From Corynebacterium comes (lineage in GTDB: Bacteria > Actinomycetota > Actinomycetes > Mycobacteriales > Mycobacteriaceae), in the NCBI RefSeq assembly GCF_009734405.1, contig NZ_CP046453.1:2480001-2544000 (forward strand): DNA of 64,000 nucleotides, written 5' to 3'. Shown piece by piece: positions 27,725 to 39,036 of this stretch; the first letter of the stretch is position 1; each line of letters begins with the position of its first letter. Position numbers and translations under genes: made by a program. Below the pieces are notes generated by a model, which was given only the letters and a program-made list of their open reading frames with translations, did no database searches and was not told the DNA's origin.

Positions 27725-28120
27725 TCACTCCGGCGCAACCTGCACCACGCCCTGGTCCGCTAGATCAGCGAGGTGGGCGCGGATACCCTCCCCCGGCGCA
27801 TCTGGTGCGACGCTGAGGACCAGCAGTCCCGGCAGCGGATGCTCCACCCGGCAACCGAGGTTTTCCAGAAGCAGACGGAGCTGGGCGATGAAGGGGGCGT
27901 CGACAAGCACGCGCAACGTGGTGTTCCCACCGGGGACGACGACATGGTCGATGTGCGGACGACCGTCGACGATGACGCACGCGACAATGTCACCGAGCGC
28001 CACACCCTCGGCGACGACCGGGATCGAGCGCAGGATGTAGTGGCACCCGCCGAGCGGATCTGCGGCGAGTTCCTCCGAGTCGATGCCCGCACGGGCAACT
28101 GGTGCGATGAGGGTGACCAT
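27725..28120 (-). CDS. Small DUF4265-like protein
   Basis: 131 residues, soluble. LGGCHYILRSIPVVAEGVALGDIVAC followed by HVVVPGGNTTLRVLVD and LRLLLENLGCRVEHPLPGLLVLSV matches my recollection of the DUF4265 layout (a two-strand start and a short helical middle). The assignment is tentative. It starts 12 bases after the GlgC-like gene stop and may be co-expressed with it. No function proposed. Confidence 0.6.
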   Translation of the reverse strand: MVTLIAPVARAGIDSEELAADPLGGCHYILRSIPVVAEGVALGDIVACVIVDGRPHIDHVVVPGGNTTLRVLVDAPFIAQLRLLLENLGCRVEHPLPGLLVLSVAPDAPGEGIRAHLADLADQGVVQVAPE

Positions 28121-28132
28121 GGATGTCGTCTC

Positions 28133-29308
28133 CTACGGTGTGAGTGCGTCGCCCCGGTCGGTGGAGGATTCATCGACGATGACGGTGATGTTGCCGGGAC
28201 CCGGTTTGGTTTTCCCGATGTGCCCGGCGGGGATGGTCACCCCGTGATCCGCGATGACGGATTCAAGATGCGCACCCGTGGGTACCACCACATCTCCGAT
28301 GAGGACGGACCGGGACACCGTCGCTCCCCGTTCCACCGTCACGCCGGGACCGATGAGGCTGTGTTCGACCGCGCCCCGGATACGGGCACCGGGACAGATC
28401 ATGCTGGTGGTGACGGTGGCGCCGGCGTCGATGCGCGCCGGGGAACTCACCGACAGGTTGGTGAGCAGAGGCCAGTCAGGGCGGTCGAGCTGGATGCCTC
28501 CGCCGTCGATGAGTTCCATGTGCGCCTGGAAATAGGCGTCGATGGTCCCCAGGTCACGCCAGTACCCCGTCATCCGGTATTCGTGGACCAGACCGTGTTC
28601 CACCAGATGAGGGACGATGGTGTCACCGTAGTCCCCCAGGTCTGCCCCGTTCGCCCCGGAGTCGCCCTCGAGGAGTTCGGTGATGGCCCGCTTGAGCGCT
28701 TCCACCCGGTAGACGAAGACCTCGGTGGCGACGATATTTCCGGAAGGATCGGCGGGCTTGTACTCGTACCCGGTCACGGTCCCCTCTGGGGTGGCACTGA
28801 CCACGCCGTAGCGGGAGGGGTCCTCCAGGACCTCGGTGGTGATGATGGTCAGTTCACTCCCGCGCTCATGATGCTGTGCCAGCACCGGGCGCATGTCCAA
28901 CTGGTAGAGATGGTCCGCGCTGAGCACCACGACCGTGTCCGCGCCAAACTCCGCCAGAGCGTCCAGCTGCTGATAGAGCGCATGCCCGTTGCCCTCGGAA
29001 AAGCCGTCCCGGTCATCGTCGTCCCGCTCCTCCGGAGGCACGATCCGCAGACCGCGACGCGTTCCGTCCATATCCCAGGGACGACCACCCGCCAGGTGGC
29101 GGTTGAGCAGACCCGGGCGGTACTGCTCGACGACCCACACGTCACGCAACCCTGAGTGCGCCAGGTTGGACAGGGCGACGTCAATGAGCCGGTAGGAACC
29201 TGCCAGCGGGACCGCAGGCTTGGGGCGGGCATCGGTCAGCGGGGACAACCGGCTGCCGTACCCTCCCGCCAGGATGAGTGCCACCACAGTCGGGACATTA
29301 CTGTTCAT
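28133..29308 (-). CDS. GlgC-like glucose-1-phosphate nucleotidyltransferase
   Basis: 391 residues. N-terminal Rossmann-like domain with LILAGGYGSRLSPLTDARPKPAVPL (nucleotide-binding and activator-region lysine), DVWVVEQY, GNGHALYQQL, VVVLSADHLYQLD and GYWRDLGT; the C-terminal left-handed beta-helix has hexapeptide-like repeats (ARIDAGATVTTSMICPGARI). These are ADP-glucose pyrophosphorylase features. C. glutamicum has its glgC elsewhere, so this may be a second sugar nucleotidyltransferase or a species difference. Glycogen or trehalose precursor supply is likely; exact product not proven. Confidence 0.8.
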   Translation of the reverse strand: MNSNVPTVVALILAGGYGSRLSPLTDARPKPAVPLAGSYRLIDVALSNLAHSGLRDVWVVEQYRPGLLNRHLAGGRPWDMDGTRRGLRIVPPEERDDDDRDGFSEGNGHALYQQLDALAEFGADTVVVLSADHLYQLDMRPVLAQHHERGSELTIITTEVLEDPSRYGVVSATPEGTVTGYEYKPADPSGNIVATEVFVYRVEALKRAITELLEGDSGANGADLGDYGDTIVPHLVEHGLVHEYRMTGYWRDLGTIDAYFQAHMELIDGGGIQLDRPDWPLLTNLSVSSPARIDAGATVTTSMICPGARIRGAVEHSLIGPGVTVERGATVSRSVLIGDVVVPTGAHLESVIADHGVTIPAGHIGKTKPGPGNITVIVDESSTDRGDALTP

Positions 29309-29347
29309 GCATTCATCGTACGGTGATTCCGGGCGGACACACGGCTG

Positions 29348-29379
29348 CTGCGCGGGGCGTCAGGAAGCGCCCCGCGCAG
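29348..29379 (-). terminator. Hairpin after clpB
   Basis: CTGCGCGGGGCG pairs with CGCCCCGCGCAG over an eight-base loop, 16 bases after the clpB stop on the minus strand. Strong stem but no T-run. Confidence 0.65.
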
Positions 29380-29394
29380 TTACACCCGCGCGGT

Positions 29395-31953
<2,559 letters not shown>

Positions 31954-31995
31954 GCCACGTTTCCTTTCTCTTTTAGTTCGTCTACTACCTCTAGT

Positions 31996-32021
31996 AACGC
32001 ATGAAGAGTTGAGTCTGTTCC
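31996..32021 (-). promoter_or_regulatory. SigH-type promoter of clpB
   Basis: On the minus strand GGAAC (32017-32021) and GTT (31996-31998) are 18 bases apart, matching the SigH pattern GGAA-N18-20-GTT. The -35 lies in the spacer of the first HAIR operator, so HspR binding would block it directly. Confidence 0.65.
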
Positions 32022-32028
32022 ACTCAAG
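32008..32028. promoter_or_regulatory. HAIR operator 1 (HspR site) of clpB
   Basis: GTTGAGT-CTGTTCC-ACTCAAG on the plus strand matches the HAIR consensus CTTGAGT-N7-ACTCAAG at 13 of 14 positions. About 55 bases before the clpB ATG. Confidence 0.85.
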
Positions 32029-32037
32029 AGGAAAATA

Positions 32038-32058
32038 TCTGAGTCATCCACGCTCAAG
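32038..32058. promoter_or_regulatory. HAIR-like operator 2 of clpB
   Basis: TCTGAGT-CATCCAC-GCTCAAG matches HAIR at 11 of 14 positions, with the same seven-base spacer, 30 bases from the first site. Confidence 0.55.
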
Positions 32059-32121
32059 TTTAGGCCGGGCGGCCGGAGATGTCTCCCGGCCCCGACACAA
32101 CGACCACCACCAGCCCCAGCG

Positions 32122-33492
32122 TCAGGCTTCTGCCGTGGCAGCCGCGGCCGCCGCCTTACGTTGCCTGCCCGGCGTACGCCCGAGGAAGATCGGCACCAGC
32201 AGCACAGCCAACGCGATGAGCAGCGAGAGCCAGCCGAGCCCGGCGGTCAGGCCGACGATGACGGCGATGGGGGCGAGGATGGTCATGCCGATCTCGAAGG
32301 GGGCGAACCCGACGTACGCGACGCCGTATTCATTGAGGGTGCCGGACTTCAGCTTCGGATCGACGATCTTGAGCAGCGCGATGCCGGTGGCAACAGCCGC
32401 GGTGGCCCAGCCCCAGGAGAAGATGCCACGCTCCAACCACTTCTCGCCGAAGAACTCCGGCGAGAGGACGAAGAACACGAACACGCAGTAGGCGATACCC
32501 AGCACGAACAGGAGGGCAAGCGGCACCCAGTAGTCGGCGATCGCGGCCGGAACGATGGAGGCGACGCCGAAGGCGATGAGGTAGTCGGTGGCCGCACCGG
32601 ACATGGAACTGACGGTCCCCTTGTCCAGGAAGTCCTTCCTGCCCACGGCGCCCAGCAGGATGCGGCCGACCAGCCCGATGACGAACGACATGGCGAAGAG
32701 CGGGATGGAGACGGTCGGGAAGACGTCGTTGATGAAACCGTTGACCAGGTAGGCGATCATCACGGTCAACATCACGAATCCCAGATGGAGGGCGAGCGGC
32801 TCGATCGCGGAGGGGTTGGTCGTGGCCCTGCCTATCGAGGGTCGTGCCCCCAGGTCGTCGATGTAGCCGGAGCGCAGCTCCCAGGGCAGTTTCTTCGGCA
32901 TCGTGGATGTACGCCCGGTGCGGATCCCCCAGCTGGTGAAGATGAGTCCGCCGACGATGGCGGACAGGGTGCCCACGGTCGCGGACATGAAGCCCAGCGA
33001 GCTGGCGGCCACGGCACCCGCACCCTCCAGCGAGGTTCCCACGGCGGCGGCCGTGCCGAAGCCGCCCACGAAACCGACGGGCAGCATCATGCCGAACCAG
33101 CTTTCGGTACCGAACACCGGCTGGAAGAAGTAGATGCCCAGGAGGATGAACAGGCCCCACTGGCCCATGAACATGCCCGTCGAGTAGGACCACATGTTCT
33201 TCGCGCCGGTACGCACCGAGGGGGTGAGGTCCATCGAGTACGCCATGGAGGCGAAGACGAAGGCGATCAGGATCGAGGTGTACGTGCCGATCTGCCCGGA
33301 GAAGTTGATCCAGCCGAGCACCTGCGGCCCGAACAGCAGCCCGAGCAGCCCGGCCGTTATCGAGGCGGGCATGAGCAGACGCTGGAACAGACCGATCTTA
33401 CGACGCAGAAGGTTACCGACGACCATGAGCAGAGAGATCCAGCCGACGTCGATGAGCAGGCTGTATGGGGTGTATTCCACGGCGTTATCCAC
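32122..33492 (-). CDS. gltS: Sodium/glutamate symporter, GltS family
   Basis: About 456 residues from a GTG with GGAATGAA upstream (a second GTG at 33480 is possible). Around ten to twelve membrane segments. Family blocks: LLRRKIGLFQRLLMPASITAGLLGLLFGP, LPVGFVGGFGTAAAVG (first pore-loop, GGxGTA), and the second-half counterpart DYLIAFGVASIVPAA. Imports glutamate with Na+. Some 50 residues longer than the E. coli protein, mostly at the C-terminus. Divergent from the flavin monooxygenase. Called from motifs; the ligand could be another dicarboxylic amino acid. Confidence 0.85.
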   Translation of the reverse strand: MDNAVEYTPYSLLIDVGWISLLMVVGNLLRRKIGLFQRLLMPASITAGLLGLLFGPQVLGWINFSGQIGTYTSILIAFVFASMAYSMDLTPSVRTGAKNMWSYSTGMFMGQWGLFILLGIYFFQPVFGTESWFGMMLPVGFVGGFGTAAAVGTSLEGAGAVAASSLGFMSATVGTLSAIVGGLIFTSWGIRTGRTSTMPKKLPWELRSGYIDDLGARPSIGRATTNPSAIEPLALHLGFVMLTVMIAYLVNGFINDVFPTVSIPLFAMSFVIGLVGRILLGAVGRKDFLDKGTVSSMSGAATDYLIAFGVASIVPAAIADYWVPLALLFVLGIAYCVFVFFVLSPEFFGEKWLERGIFSWGWATAAVATGIALLKIVDPKLKSGTLNEYGVAYVGFAPFEIGMTILAPIAVIVGLTAGLGWLSLLIALAVLLVPIFLGRTPGRQRKAAAAAATAEA

Positions 33493-33616
33493 TTCATTCC
33501 GGTGCAGACCAGTAGCCGGACAGGTGAGCCCGGAGCGTCGCACGACTTTGTTGTGTCCGCCCTCACTGTAACGTGCATGCCCGGTCATGCCCGAACCGTC
33601 GCGGCTGACCATATTG

Positions 33617-33644
33617 TTGACACGTCACTGATTGGGGGTATGGT
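33617..33644 (+). promoter_or_regulatory. SigA-type promoter, probably giving a leaderless transcript
   Basis: TTGACA (33617-33622) and TATGGT (33639-33644) are 16 bases apart. The expected transcript start, six to seven bases after the -10, falls at or next to the ATG at 33652, whose upstream bases hold no properly spaced ribosome site. Confidence 0.6.
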
Positions 33645-33651
33645 GGAGGCC

Positions 33652-34842
33652 ATGGAGATCTCGGACGTGCACGACCACCACTACCGGGCCGCCATCATCG
33701 GCGCAGGCCAGGCCGGCCTCGCGGCAGCCCATGAACTCCGTCGCCGCGGACTCCTCCCCGGCACGGACTTCATCATCCTCGACGCCAATGACGGCCCCGG
33801 CGGAGCCTGGCGGCACCGCTGGGATTCGCTGACACTGGGCAAGGCCCACGGCATCGCCGACCTTCCGGGGCTGCCCATGCAACGTCCCGATCCGGTGACG
33901 CCGGCCGCCACGCTGGTGGCCGAGTACTACCGCAGCTACGAGGACCACCTCGACCTCGCGGTGCTGCGCCCCGCACCGGTCAGCCGCGTCGAGGCCGTCG
34001 ACCCGGCCGATCCGGACTCGCCGCTGCGCATCACCGTGCGCGGCACCCATGAACTCACTGCCGACATCGTCCTCAACGCCACCGGCACCTGGGACAACCC
34101 CTACATTCCCCATGTCCCGGGCATCGAGAACTTCACCGGCCGCCAGCTGCACACGAAGAACTACCGCCGGAAGGAGGACTTCGCCGGCCTGCGCACCCTG
34201 GTGGTCGGCGGCGGCCTCTCGGCCGTGCAGTTCCTGCTGGAGCTGGCACCGGTCACCGAGACGATCTGGGCCACGCGCCGCCCGCCGAACTTCACCGGGC
34301 GCGAATTCGACGCCGGCTGGGGCCTGGCGGTGGAGAAGGCCGTACGCGAGCTCACCCACACAGGTCAGCGTCCCGCCTCTGTCGTACGCACCACCGGTAT
34401 CCCGCAGTGGCCCGCCTACCTCGACGGGGTCCGTGACGGCACCCTGGTCTCCCGGGGCATGTTCGACCGGGTCACGGAAAGCGGCGTCGTGTTCGGTGCC
34501 GCGGACCACGCACGGGCGGAAGGCCTCGGGCCGTCGAGAAGCGGGGGGCTGCAGGTTCCGGAGTCCTGGGATCCGCTGCCGGCGGGGACAGCGCTCGACG
34601 TGGACGTCATCTTCTGGAACACCGGCTTCCGCCCCGCCCTGCGTCACCTCGCGCCGCTGAAGCTGCGCGAACCCGGCGGCGGCGTCCTCATGGTCGACGA
34701 GGTCACCCCGGCGCGCGACGGCCGGGTCCTGCTCGTCGGCTACGGATCAACCGCATCCACCGTCGGCGCCACGCGGGCGGGTCGTCTCGCCGGGCGACGC
34801 GCCGCACGCCACCTCGAACAGAAAGTAGTATCAGCAGCATGA
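33652..34842 (+). CDS. Flavin-dependent monooxygenase-like NAD(P)/FAD oxidoreductase
   Basis: About 396 residues. Two dinucleotide-binding folds: AAIIGAGQAGLAAAHEL (FAD, residues 13-30) and TLVVGGGLSAVQFLLEL (NADPH, about 180), joined by an FMO-type linker with LNATGTWDNPYIP; GGAWRHRWDSLTLGKAHG follows the first fold. This is the CzcO/ArsO-like branch of group B flavin monooxygenases. The substrate is unknown. Overlaps the LLM oxidoreductase gene by four bases, so both flavoenzymes are probably made together. Start taken as a leaderless ATG; an upstream ATG at 33640 is the alternative. Confidence 0.8.
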   Translation: MEISDVHDHHYRAAIIGAGQAGLAAAHELRRRGLLPGTDFIILDANDGPGGAWRHRWDSLTLGKAHGIADLPGLPMQRPDPVTPAATLVAEYYRSYEDHLDLAVLRPAPVSRVEAVDPADPDSPLRITVRGTHELTADIVLNATGTWDNPYIPHVPGIENFTGRQLHTKNYRRKEDFAGLRTLVVGGGLSAVQFLLELAPVTETIWATRRPPNFTGREFDAGWGLAVEKAVRELTHTGQRPASVVRTTGIPQWPAYLDGVRDGTLVSRGMFDRVTESGVVFGAADHARAEGLGPSRSGGLQVPESWDPLPAGTALDVDVIFWNTGFRPALRHLAPLKLREPGGGVLMVDEVTPARDGRVLLVGYGSTASTVGATRAGRLAGRRAARHLEQKVVSAA

Positions 34843-35906
34843 AAGCATTCGGATTCCTGAGTTTCGGCCACTACGCCATCGGCAGCCAACCCGGCCCCGA
34901 CGCCGGACAGACGTTGAAGCAGGCCCTGGAACTGGCGCAGGCGGCCGATGAACTCGGCGTCAACGGCGCCTACTTCCGTGTCCACCACTTCGCCCCGCAG
35001 GGCGCGTCCCCCATGCCGCTGCTGGGTGCGATCGCGGGCTCGACGAAGCACATCGAGGTGGGCACCGGCGTCATCGACATGCGTTACGAGAACCCCCTCT
35101 ACCTCGCCGAGGAGGCGGCCGCCCTCGACCTGCTCTCCGACGGCCGCGTGGCCCTCGGCGTCTCCCGGGGGTCACCGGAGCCCGCCCAGCGCGGCTGGGA
35201 ATCCTTCGGATACACCGCCGGAGACCCCAACGGTGCGGACATGGCACGCACGAAGTTCGAACGCTTCCTCACCGCCATCGACGGCTACGGCGTGGCCACC
35301 GCAGCCCCTGCCGAGGAGCAGTACCCCCGCATGTACCAGGCAGGTACCCCCCTGCCGATCTTCCCGCACTCCCCCGGCCTGCGCCGCCACATCTGGTGGG
35401 GCGCAGGCTCGCACGGCACCGCCGAGCAGGCCGCACGCGACGGCGTGAACCTGATGAGCTCCACCCTCGTCTCGGAGGCCGACGGCTCCTCCCTCGGCGA
35501 CCTGCAGGCCGAGCAGATCGCCCGCTACCGCGAGGCGTGGAAGGCGGCCGGCCACGACTGGACCCCGCGCGTCTCGGTCTCCCGCTCGGTGTTCCCCATC
35601 GTCGACGACCGCTCCCGCGAGCTCTTCGGCCTGCAGGCCAGCGGCCGCGATCAGATCGGATCCCTCGGCGAAGGCACCCCGGTCACCTTCGGCCGCACCT
35701 ATGCCGCAGAACCGGACAAGCTCATCGAGCAGCTGCGTGCCGACGCCGCCGTCCAATCCGCCGACACCCTCATGCTCACCGTCCCCAACCAGATGGGTGT
35801 GGAGGTCAACGTGTCCATCCTGGAGGCCTTTGCCGGGCACGTCGCCCCGTCGCTGGGCTGGATCCCGGCGGACAAGGGTCCCGTGGAGGGCTACCCGATC
35901 GGCTAG
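34839..35906 (+). CDS. LLM-class flavin-dependent oxidoreductase
   Basis: 355 residues with the bacterial-luciferase TIM barrel: MKAFGFLSFGHYA, ELGVNGAYFRVHHFAPQGASPMPLLGAIAGST, IEVGTGVIDMRYENPLYLAEEAAALDLLSDGR, VALGVSRGSPEP. C-terminal VEVNVSILEAFAGHVAP. Uses FMNH2 or F420-type flavins; corynebacteria generally lack abundant F420, so FMN is more likely. It shares an ATGA overlap with the monooxygenase gene. Substrate unknown. Convergent with the osmolyte transporter gene, overlapping by four bases. Confidence 0.88.
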   Translation: MKAFGFLSFGHYAIGSQPGPDAGQTLKQALELAQAADELGVNGAYFRVHHFAPQGASPMPLLGAIAGSTKHIEVGTGVIDMRYENPLYLAEEAAALDLLSDGRVALGVSRGSPEPAQRGWESFGYTAGDPNGADMARTKFERFLTAIDGYGVATAAPAEEQYPRMYQAGTPLPIFPHSPGLRRHIWWGAGSHGTAEQAARDGVNLMSSTLVSEADGSSLGDLQAEQIARYREAWKAAGHDWTPRVSVSRSVFPIVDDRSRELFGLQASGRDQIGSLGEGTPVTFGRTYAAEPDKLIEQLRADAAVQSADTLMLTVPNQMGVEVNVSILEAFAGHVAPSLGWIPADKGPVEGYPIG

Positions 35907-36853
35907 ACGTTCTCGTCGACGAAGTCCCGGGCGATGACCGGGGCCTCGGCCTTCTCGTCCCCGATGTTGCGCAGGTTCATCTCCACCAGCGCCTCGGTGG
36001 TGAGGTGCTCGTTGATGCCGTTGATGGCGTCCACGGCCTCCTGCGGGAGTTCACCTGCGCGCATGAGCGGGACGATGTTCTGGGGGAGGATGAGCCTCTC
36101 CGGGTCCTCCAGGGCGACCAGGTCGATCTCGTTGCCCTGCGAATCCAGGAGCGGGGAGGTGGTGTAGATGTCGGCCACGTCGGCGGTACCCTCCCGCAGG
36201 GCGGCGATGGTCAGCGGACCGCCGCCGTCCGAGATCGGCACCATGGAGATCTTCCCGGCGTCGACGCCGTAGACCTCCGACAGGCCGGTGGGGCCGTAGG
36301 GGCGTTGCTCGAATTCGGGGGCGGCCGCGATGCGGACCCGGTCGAGCTTGCCCAGATCCGCGAGAGTGACCAGTCCCTGCTCATCGGCGAGCTCGCGGGT
36401 GACGCGGTAGGAGTCCTTGGACTCACCCTCGGCGTAGTCACCCACCTCCGTGCCCGCAGGCAGGTTGTCCTGCAGAGCTGCGTAGACCTCGTCCGTGTCT
36501 GCGCCGGCCGCGAGCTCCCCGGAACCGGAGTCCGCGAGATAGTACTGGGCGAGGTTGCCGATGTACTCGGGCACGAGATCGATGCTGCCCTCCTCAAGCG
36601 CACGGAGATACACCTCGCGGGAGCCGATGGCGGAACTGACCTCGACGTCGAAGCCGGCGTCCTCGAGGGCGGCGGCCCAGATCTGGCCGACGATCTCGGA
36701 CTCCGGGAAGTTGGCGGTGCCGAGGACGATCGTCCCGGCGGAATCGGCGGAATCGGCCCCCAGGGGATCCTCAGAAGTCGAGGTACAGGCGGACAGGGTG
36801 AGGCCGAGGAGCGCGGCGGCTGCGATGAACGTGTGGCGGGAACGGATTCTCAT
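35903..36853 (-). CDS. Osmolyte ABC transporter binding lipoprotein, OpuCC/ProX-like
   Basis: 316 residues. Lipobox LTLSAC near residue 20-23. Mature sequence has TANFPESEIVGQIWAAALEDAGFDVEV, VPEYIGNLAQYYL and ADIYTTSPLLDSQGNEIDLVALEDPERLILPQNIVPLM, which is the glycine betaine/choline/carnitine-binding protein family (OpuAC/OsmX). Last gene of a four-gene operon: ATPase, permease, permease, binding protein. Expected ligand is a quaternary-ammonium osmolyte; which one cannot be told. Confidence 0.88.
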   Translation of the reverse strand: MRIRSRHTFIAAAALLGLTLSACTSTSEDPLGADSADSAGTIVLGTANFPESEIVGQIWAAALEDAGFDVEVSSAIGSREVYLRALEEGSIDLVPEYIGNLAQYYLADSGSGELAAGADTDEVYAALQDNLPAGTEVGDYAEGESKDSYRVTRELADEQGLVTLADLGKLDRVRIAAAPEFEQRPYGPTGLSEVYGVDAGKISMVPISDGGGPLTIAALREGTADVADIYTTSPLLDSQGNEIDLVALEDPERLILPQNIVPLMRAGELPQEAVDAINGINEHLTTEALVEMNLRNIGDEKAEAPVIARDFVDENV

Positions 36854-37524
36854 GGGACACTTCCTTTGGGTTTCACTTGTCGTTGCAGGAACGCCAGGAT
36901 CAGGTCGACCACGAGGGCGAGAGCGGTGACCAGGAGTGCTCCCGCGAGCATCTGCGGATAATCCCGCAGCGCCAGTCCGTCGATGAGGTATCTGCCCAGG
37001 CCTGAGAGCCCAATGTAGGCGACAATTGTGGCCGTCGCCACAACCTGTACGACACAGGAGCGCAACCCGCCGACCATGCCGGGGGCGGCGAGAGGGAGCT
37101 CCACCCGGGTGAGGATCTGCCGCTCACTGAAGCCACTGGCGCGGGCGGCATCGGTGACCGCCAACGGGACGGAGGTGACACCCGCAACAATGCCTGCCAG
37201 CAGCGGGGGGACCGCCAGGATGACCAGCACGATCGTGGCGGGAACCACGGGCATCCGGACGCCGCTGCTCATTTCCACGGTCAACCAGGTCAGTAGGCCC
37301 AGCGAAGGCAGCGCACGCAGGGCGCCGGAGACCGCCAGCACGCCGTCGGCGCCGCGGCGGGTGTGCCCGACCCACAGCCCGAGCGGCAGGGCGACGGCCA
37401 GTGCCACGCCCACGGCCAGGCCGGTGTAGAGCAGGTGATCCAGGAGCCGCTGGGTGATACCTCCCGGTCCGACCCAGTTGGCGGGGTCGACGATCAATCC
37501 CCAGGCTTCGGCGAGATGGTTCAT
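36850..37524 (-). CDS. Osmolyte ABC permease, OpuCB/OpuCD-like (second)
   Basis: About 224 residues from MNHLAEAW, with five or six membrane helices. Contains the EAA-type coupling loop VTDAARASGFSERQILTRVELPLAAPGMVGGLR and, after it, VQVVATATIVAYIGLSGLGRYLIDGL. Overlaps the binding-protein gene by four bases and the other permease by four bases. Forms a heterodimeric membrane domain with the next gene. Confidence 0.88.
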   Translation of the reverse strand: MNHLAEAWGLIVDPANWVGPGGITQRLLDHLLYTGLAVGVALAVALPLGLWVGHTRRGADGVLAVSGALRALPSLGLLTWLTVEMSSGVRMPVVPATIVLVILAVPPLLAGIVAGVTSVPLAVTDAARASGFSERQILTRVELPLAAPGMVGGLRSCVVQVVATATIVAYIGLSGLGRYLIDGLALRDYPQMLAGALLVTALALVVDLILAFLQRQVKPKGSVP

Positions 37525-38165
37525 CCGACCCTCCTCCTCCACGGCATGAGCAGACGTCCGAGGAGGACGAGGACGGCGTCGAAAAGCACGGCGAGCAGGA
37601 CCGTGCCCACCAGACCCACCAGGATCTGCGTGGGGAAGGAGCGCTGGAAACCCTCGGTGAACAGGGTACCCAGCGAGGCCACACCGATGAGCGCGCCCAC
37701 GGAGACCAGGCTGATGGTGGACGCGGAGACCACCCGGATGCCGGCGAGCAGTCCCGGGCCGGCCAGCGGGATGTCAACCGAGAGCACCCTGCGCCAGGGG
37801 CGGTAACCGGTGGCCACGGCGGCCTGTCGGACGCTGTCAGGCACCGTGTCGAAGGCATCCGCGGTGGCCCTGACCTGTAGGGCGATGCCGTAGAGGGTCA
37901 TGGCTGCGACCACGTTGAGCGGGGAGAGGATCGAGGTTCCCAGGAACAGGGGCATCACCACGAACAACGCCAGCGAGGGAATGACGTAGAGCAGGCCCGC
38001 AGTGATCACCAGTACCTCGCGGGCCGGGCGGTAGCGGTGCGCGAACCAGCCGACGGGCAGTGCCAGCAGGAAGGAGGCGAGGATCGGCGGCCAGGAGAGA
38101 TTGATGTGCGCCCAGGCCAGGTCGAGGATGCGGTCGGAGTTGGTCCAGACCCAGTCCCACCTCAT
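37521..38165 (-). CDS. Osmolyte ABC permease, OpuCB/OpuCD-like (first)
   Basis: 214 residues, five to six hydrophobic helices, coupling loop VRQAAVATGYRPWRRVLSVDIPLAGPGLLAGIR near residue 110. Starts within the ATPase stop (four-base overlap). Partner of the permease encoded downstream. The C-terminus is basic (MPWRRRVG). Confidence 0.88.
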   Translation of the reverse strand: MRWDWVWTNSDRILDLAWAHINLSWPPILASFLLALPVGWFAHRYRPAREVLVITAGLLYVIPSLALFVVMPLFLGTSILSPLNVVAAMTLYGIALQVRATADAFDTVPDSVRQAAVATGYRPWRRVLSVDIPLAGPGLLAGIRVVSASTISLVSVGALIGVASLGTLFTEGFQRSFPTQILVGLVGTVLLAVLFDAVLVLLGRLLMPWRRRVG

Positions 38166-38968
38166 TCGAGTACTCCCCGTACCCGGCCGTTCCGGTCGAC
38201 GATCAGGCTCCTGCCCTCGTGCTCCCGGACGCTGAGGAAGCGGGAATCAGCTCCGGTGAACTCCCTGACGACCTCCGACGCAGGGGAGGTGATGAAGTCC
38301 TCGGCACTGCCGGCCTGTTCGATGACGGCCGCGTCCCCGAGCAGGACGATCTCGTCGCCGAGCAGGAAGGCCTCGTCGATGTCGTGGGTGACCATGAGGA
38401 TGGTCGTGTCCATGGATTCCTTGATCGCCAGGATCTCCTCCTGCAGCCCGCGGCGGACCACCGGATCCACGGCGCCGAAGGGCTCGTCCATGAGGAGGAT
38501 GTCCGGGTTGGCCACGAGACCTCGGGCCACGCCCACGCGCTGGGCCTGCCCGCCCGACAGCTCCGCCGGGTAGCGTGATCCCAGGGCGGGGTCCAGACCG
38601 ACCAGTTTCAGCAGCTCAGCGGCGCGCTCACGCGCCTGCCTACGCCCCATCCCGTTGAGCTGCGCCACCGCCGCAACGTTGTCGGTCACCGTGCGGTGCG
38701 GCAGCAGCCCGGAGTGCTGCATGACGTAACCGATGGACCTGCGTAGCCCGACCGGATCGCCCTTGCTGATGTCCTCACCGCGCACCAGAACGCGTCCGGA
38801 ATCCGGGGAGACCATCCTGTTGACCATCCGCAGCAACGTCGTCTTTCCGCAACCGGAGGGGCCGACGAACACCGTGGACGTCCCCTCCACCACCCGATAG
38901 CTGAAGTCCTCGACGGCCGGCCGACTCGCGCCCGGATAGGTCTTGCTGACCTTCTCGAATTCGATCAT
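38162..38968 (-). CDS. Osmolyte ABC transporter ATPase, OpuCA/ProV-like
   Basis: 268 residues from MIEFEKVSKTYPG. Walker A GPSGCGKTTLLRM, Q-loop GYVMQHSGLLPHRT, signature AELSGGQAQRVGVARGL, Walker B ILLMDEPFGAVDP, H-loop TILMVTHDIDEAFLLGD. A short C-terminal extension (ADSRFLSVREHEG) is present but there is no full CBS-domain pair as in ProV/OpuCA, so osmosensing through CBS domains is not expected. First gene of the operon. Confidence 0.9.
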   Translation of the reverse strand: MIEFEKVSKTYPGASRPAVEDFSYRVVEGTSTVFVGPSGCGKTTLLRMVNRMVSPDSGRVLVRGEDISKGDPVGLRRSIGYVMQHSGLLPHRTVTDNVAAVAQLNGMGRRQARERAAELLKLVGLDPALGSRYPAELSGGQAQRVGVARGLVANPDILLMDEPFGAVDPVVRRGLQEEILAIKESMDTTILMVTHDIDEAFLLGDEIVLLGDAAVIEQAGSAEDFITSPASEVVREFTGADSRFLSVREHEGRSLIVDRNGRVRGVLE

Positions 38969-39036
38969 GGCTGCCCTTTCGCCTGTGACACCCGATTCTA
39001 GGCGCATGACCACCCCTGGTCGCCGGAGAATGCACA

